This document shows, piece after piece, positions 41,501 to 42,233 of a stretch of 42,233 nt of DNA. This DNA comes from an uncultured Oscillibacter sp. (GTDB lineage Bacteria; Bacillota; Clostridia; Oscillospirales; Oscillospiraceae): the NCBI GenBank assembly GCA_900548505.1, contig URKI01000018.1, forward strand, positions 1 through 42,233, written 5' to 3'. Under the pieces are notes generated by a model, which saw nothing but the letters and a program-made list of their open reading frames with translations, was not told the DNA's origin and did no database searches. Position 1 is the first letter of the stretch. Every line of letters begins with the position of its first letter. A program made the translations under genes and the position numbers.

Positions 41501-42233
41501 CTGCCGTTGGCAATGAACCTGGACCCTGCCGTTCCGCCGCCCACATATAGGCCGCAGCCCTTATTGTTGCCGCTGGCGGAGAGCACTGCGTCGTTCAGCT
41601 CAAAGTTGCCGGATGCCCAGTGCAGCAGATAATTATGAACGCTGCCGGTGATATTCACCGTCAGGGAGTTCAATTCAGCGGTCTTGACCGTTGTCTCAGA
41701 AGTTCCGTTGATGTTCAGCACATCGTTGCCGGTATAGCCGGTCAAAATGGCGTTCTTTAGAGTGAGTCCGCTGTTGACAGAGACCTCTCCGGCCACATAC
41801 AGGGTGATCCCATCCACCGTGAAGCCCTTTTCATAGGTTCCAGCCAGGATCAGCGCATCCTGCGCATTTGTGGCAGCCTGCTTCAAAACAGCGTTCGGGT
41901 CCTTTGTTTCAGGAGTGATGATGTAATCTTCCGGAATCGTGGAGGACTCCACCGTTACGGTGATCGTGGGCAGAGTGCCCTCATACTCGAAGCCGCTGGC
42001 CAGAGTAGCCTCGAAGGTATAGTTTTCCGCTTCCCAGCCGTTATAGGAATCGCAGTTCCAGGTGACGGGGACTTCCACGGTCTCCACCGGAGCGGGGGAC
42101 ATCTTGGTGTCCATCAACAGCATTACACCGTTATCGGGGGCCTGGGTCTCGCCGCCGTTATCGGGGGCCTGGGTCTCGCCGCCGTCAACGGGGGCCTGGG
42201 TCTCGCCGCCGTCAACGGGGGGCTGGGTCTCGC
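38542..42233 (-). CDS. Sortase-anchored surface protein: Ig-like, beta-helix and vWA domains (N terminus missing)
   Basis: The frame stays open to the contig end, so the Met at 42123 is not a safe start; 36 more residues are visible, four copies of a 9-residue repeat (GGETQAPVD or GGETQAPDN). Counting from that Met: an Ig-like segment (about 8-58, VPVTWNC...YTFEATL); a beta-helix region rich in Asn/Gly (about 70-535) with an internal tandem repeat; a vWA domain from about 655 with MIDAS residues in LDRSSS, KSGTN and LLTDGVS; and a further domain up to about 1090. Gly- and Pro/Glu-rich linkers follow, then VPKTG (about 1157), a membrane helix and RKKKEQE. This is a cell-wall adhesin-like architecture. 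No sortase gene is in the window. Ligand unknown. Confidence 0.88.
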   Translation of the reverse strand, partial: ETQPPVDGGETQAPVDGGETQAPDNGGETQAPDNGVMLLMDTKMSPAPVETVEVPVTWNCDSYNGWEAENYTFEATLASGFEYEGTLPTITVTVESSTIPEDYIITPETKDPNAVLKQAATNAQDALILAGTYEKGFTVDGITLYVAGEVSVNSGLTLKNAILTGYTGNDVLNINGTSETTVKTAELNSLTVNITGSVHNYLLHWASGNFELNDAVLSASGNNKGCGLYVGGGTAGSRFIANGSDVSFCDNVQGNGGSGIWANADGNSNPVFEFTDSSLKLNNNGLNGFMGAPAPYWGGTTPLPTFTFINTNVEAIGNGSSTDDGEGDGFSYGYITLENTDGGNYTFNVSDNDNNGLDGGRSNNAALDAKGYHIIANDNGNYGICISKLNAGKAESTIENCTVEANGNGSYGMYVQQPMQVINSIIFANENGSSGMYVQQSMQVIDSIISTNENGARGVYFFSSKGTLSFDETSSLIAGDNSGSGLYFYGASLLAKAGSEFQLCGNHSSGLNIAKGEAALQDCKVTITNNSNLGTSSYSKYYGGGIYNAGTLSLSADAEVYNNHASTAADDIYCTDKASLVFGQVGSTWKLDDCGDAIDGWYDDSTNARWEAHKTPSHVQEFDEFDSLTGLASVRGKALFLKAAHSILEFGQTEWQVSKSKTATNLEKQTNNTEPKVTYTSEVTLGLPSAEVAPVTDVVFVLDRSSSSKAAAAKEALNDMLDELAGTVGSSAATIRVGVVGFDYTADVVLPLTNLTAENLDAIKVAVTDKTKSGTNIQAGIEAGAAMLAADKTISDDHKYLVLLTDGVSHAWNDADGLQTVWGEGHADYQEIFNGANSYLYFDTAKTSFASIYALDADDPALNSSYEVPVYKDDGTEVTAADLNGKYIPENEYDLYLSGTEKGVYMAAHTYAEAAAQYRCISVYWNNRTDDGNYPVAEEFMRWTSSQGRAYDITSSDIGKVFEDVQKDILYVVDKGSEIVDVIGYGKDDQNNDYNFDFVNDLDRLTLTVGGQELDKAELIDSQISDHNATSSYGFGANETGYDFVVTYYANGRDGNSDECFVWTINVPITNAAPVELTYVVELMNPQTAVGTYGTFDPDGSNPDSTSLLTNLSATLYPVDSNQEEGSPEVFARPTVSYTVKSSGGGGGGNTGGGGGTDIPDENTPTTDLPEEPETPPEEPVIDVEDPDVPLAEVPKTGDSSAIWLALSALSGTGLAGVTLLGRKKKEQE
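40860..41010 (-). repeat. Internal 69-bp tandem repeat in the beta-helix region
   Basis: About two copies of a 69-bp unit encode GMYVQQPMQVINSIIFANEN and GMYVQQSMQVIDSIISTNEN, 23 residues each, likely one coil of the helix. Near-identical DNA points to recent duplication or gene conversion within the gene. Confidence 0.75.
42131..42233 (-). repeat. 27-bp tandem repeat at the contig end
   Basis: Three full copies (42131-42157, 42158-42184, 42185-42211) and one partial copy (42212-42233) of a 27-bp unit encode the repeat ETQAP(DN/VD)GG. The contig stops inside the array, which is the usual result of a repeat that short reads could not span. The true copy number is unknown. Confidence 0.93.

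Noticed and set aside
38515..41550. 1011-codon plus-strand open frame opposite the surface-protein gene
   Set aside because: The minus-strand product has clear vWA and wall-anchor motifs. The plus frame crosses these in antisense and has only low-complexity Val/Gly/Ala/Ile composition.

Overview
The window looks like one contig from an anaerobic, fairly GC-rich gut Clostridia, most likely Oscillospiraceae (Dysosmobacter/Lawsonibacter-like). The reasons are AGGAGG ribosome sites, an [FeFe] hydrogenase, tripartite tricarboxylate (TTT) transporters, DUF1537 kinases, a KdpDE-TrkHA block and an LPXTG-type surface protein. The taxon is inferred from gene content, not from a marker gene. Both contig ends are artificial: bases 1-32 are Illumina Nextera transposase adapter, and the right end stops inside a 27-bp tandem repeat of a surface-protein gene.

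Layout: 33-1996 holds the end of rfbA, then rfbB and a small COG2426 membrane protein, all overlapping by 4 bp (dTDP-sugar synthesis). 2098-3162 holds a terminator, a tRNA-like 3' fragment and a DeoR-family regulator. 3286-8664 is a phosphonate operon: phnX, an iron-dependent alcohol dehydrogenase, phnD, phnC and two phnE genes. The deoR and phnX promoters carry similar inverted repeats. 8893-12482 (minus strand) is a two-gene [FeFe] hydrogenase operon whose partner is a NuoF-[4Fe-4S]/GltD-like fusion. 12910-18815 is a potassium block: trkH, trkA, a small anchored protein, kdpD, and a kdpE broken by a frame-changing deletion. 18816-19676 has no gene but holds a second tRNA-like fragment and terminators.

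19677-38087 is a large sugar-acid or hydroxy-acid catabolic region. It starts with an AraC regulator (minus) divergent from module A: Ldh2-type dehydrogenase, HpcH/HpaI aldolase, tctCBA, D-2-hydroxyacid dehydrogenase and two different DUF1537 kinases, the second OtnK-like. A PrpR-type sigma-54 activator (minus) faces a near-consensus -24/-12 promoter that drives module B: a second tctCBA, second HpcH/HpaI aldolase, RraA-like protein and glycerate-dehydrogenase-like enzyme. Modules A and B share five gene families, which suggests uptake and breakdown of two related organic acids. Strong hairpins sit between tctC and tctB in both modules.

38542-42233 (minus) is a sortase-anchored surface protein with a repeat stalk, an Ig-like segment, a beta-helix region, a vWA domain and a VPKTG anchor. 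No complete tRNA, rRNA, insertion sequence or CRISPR array was recognised.
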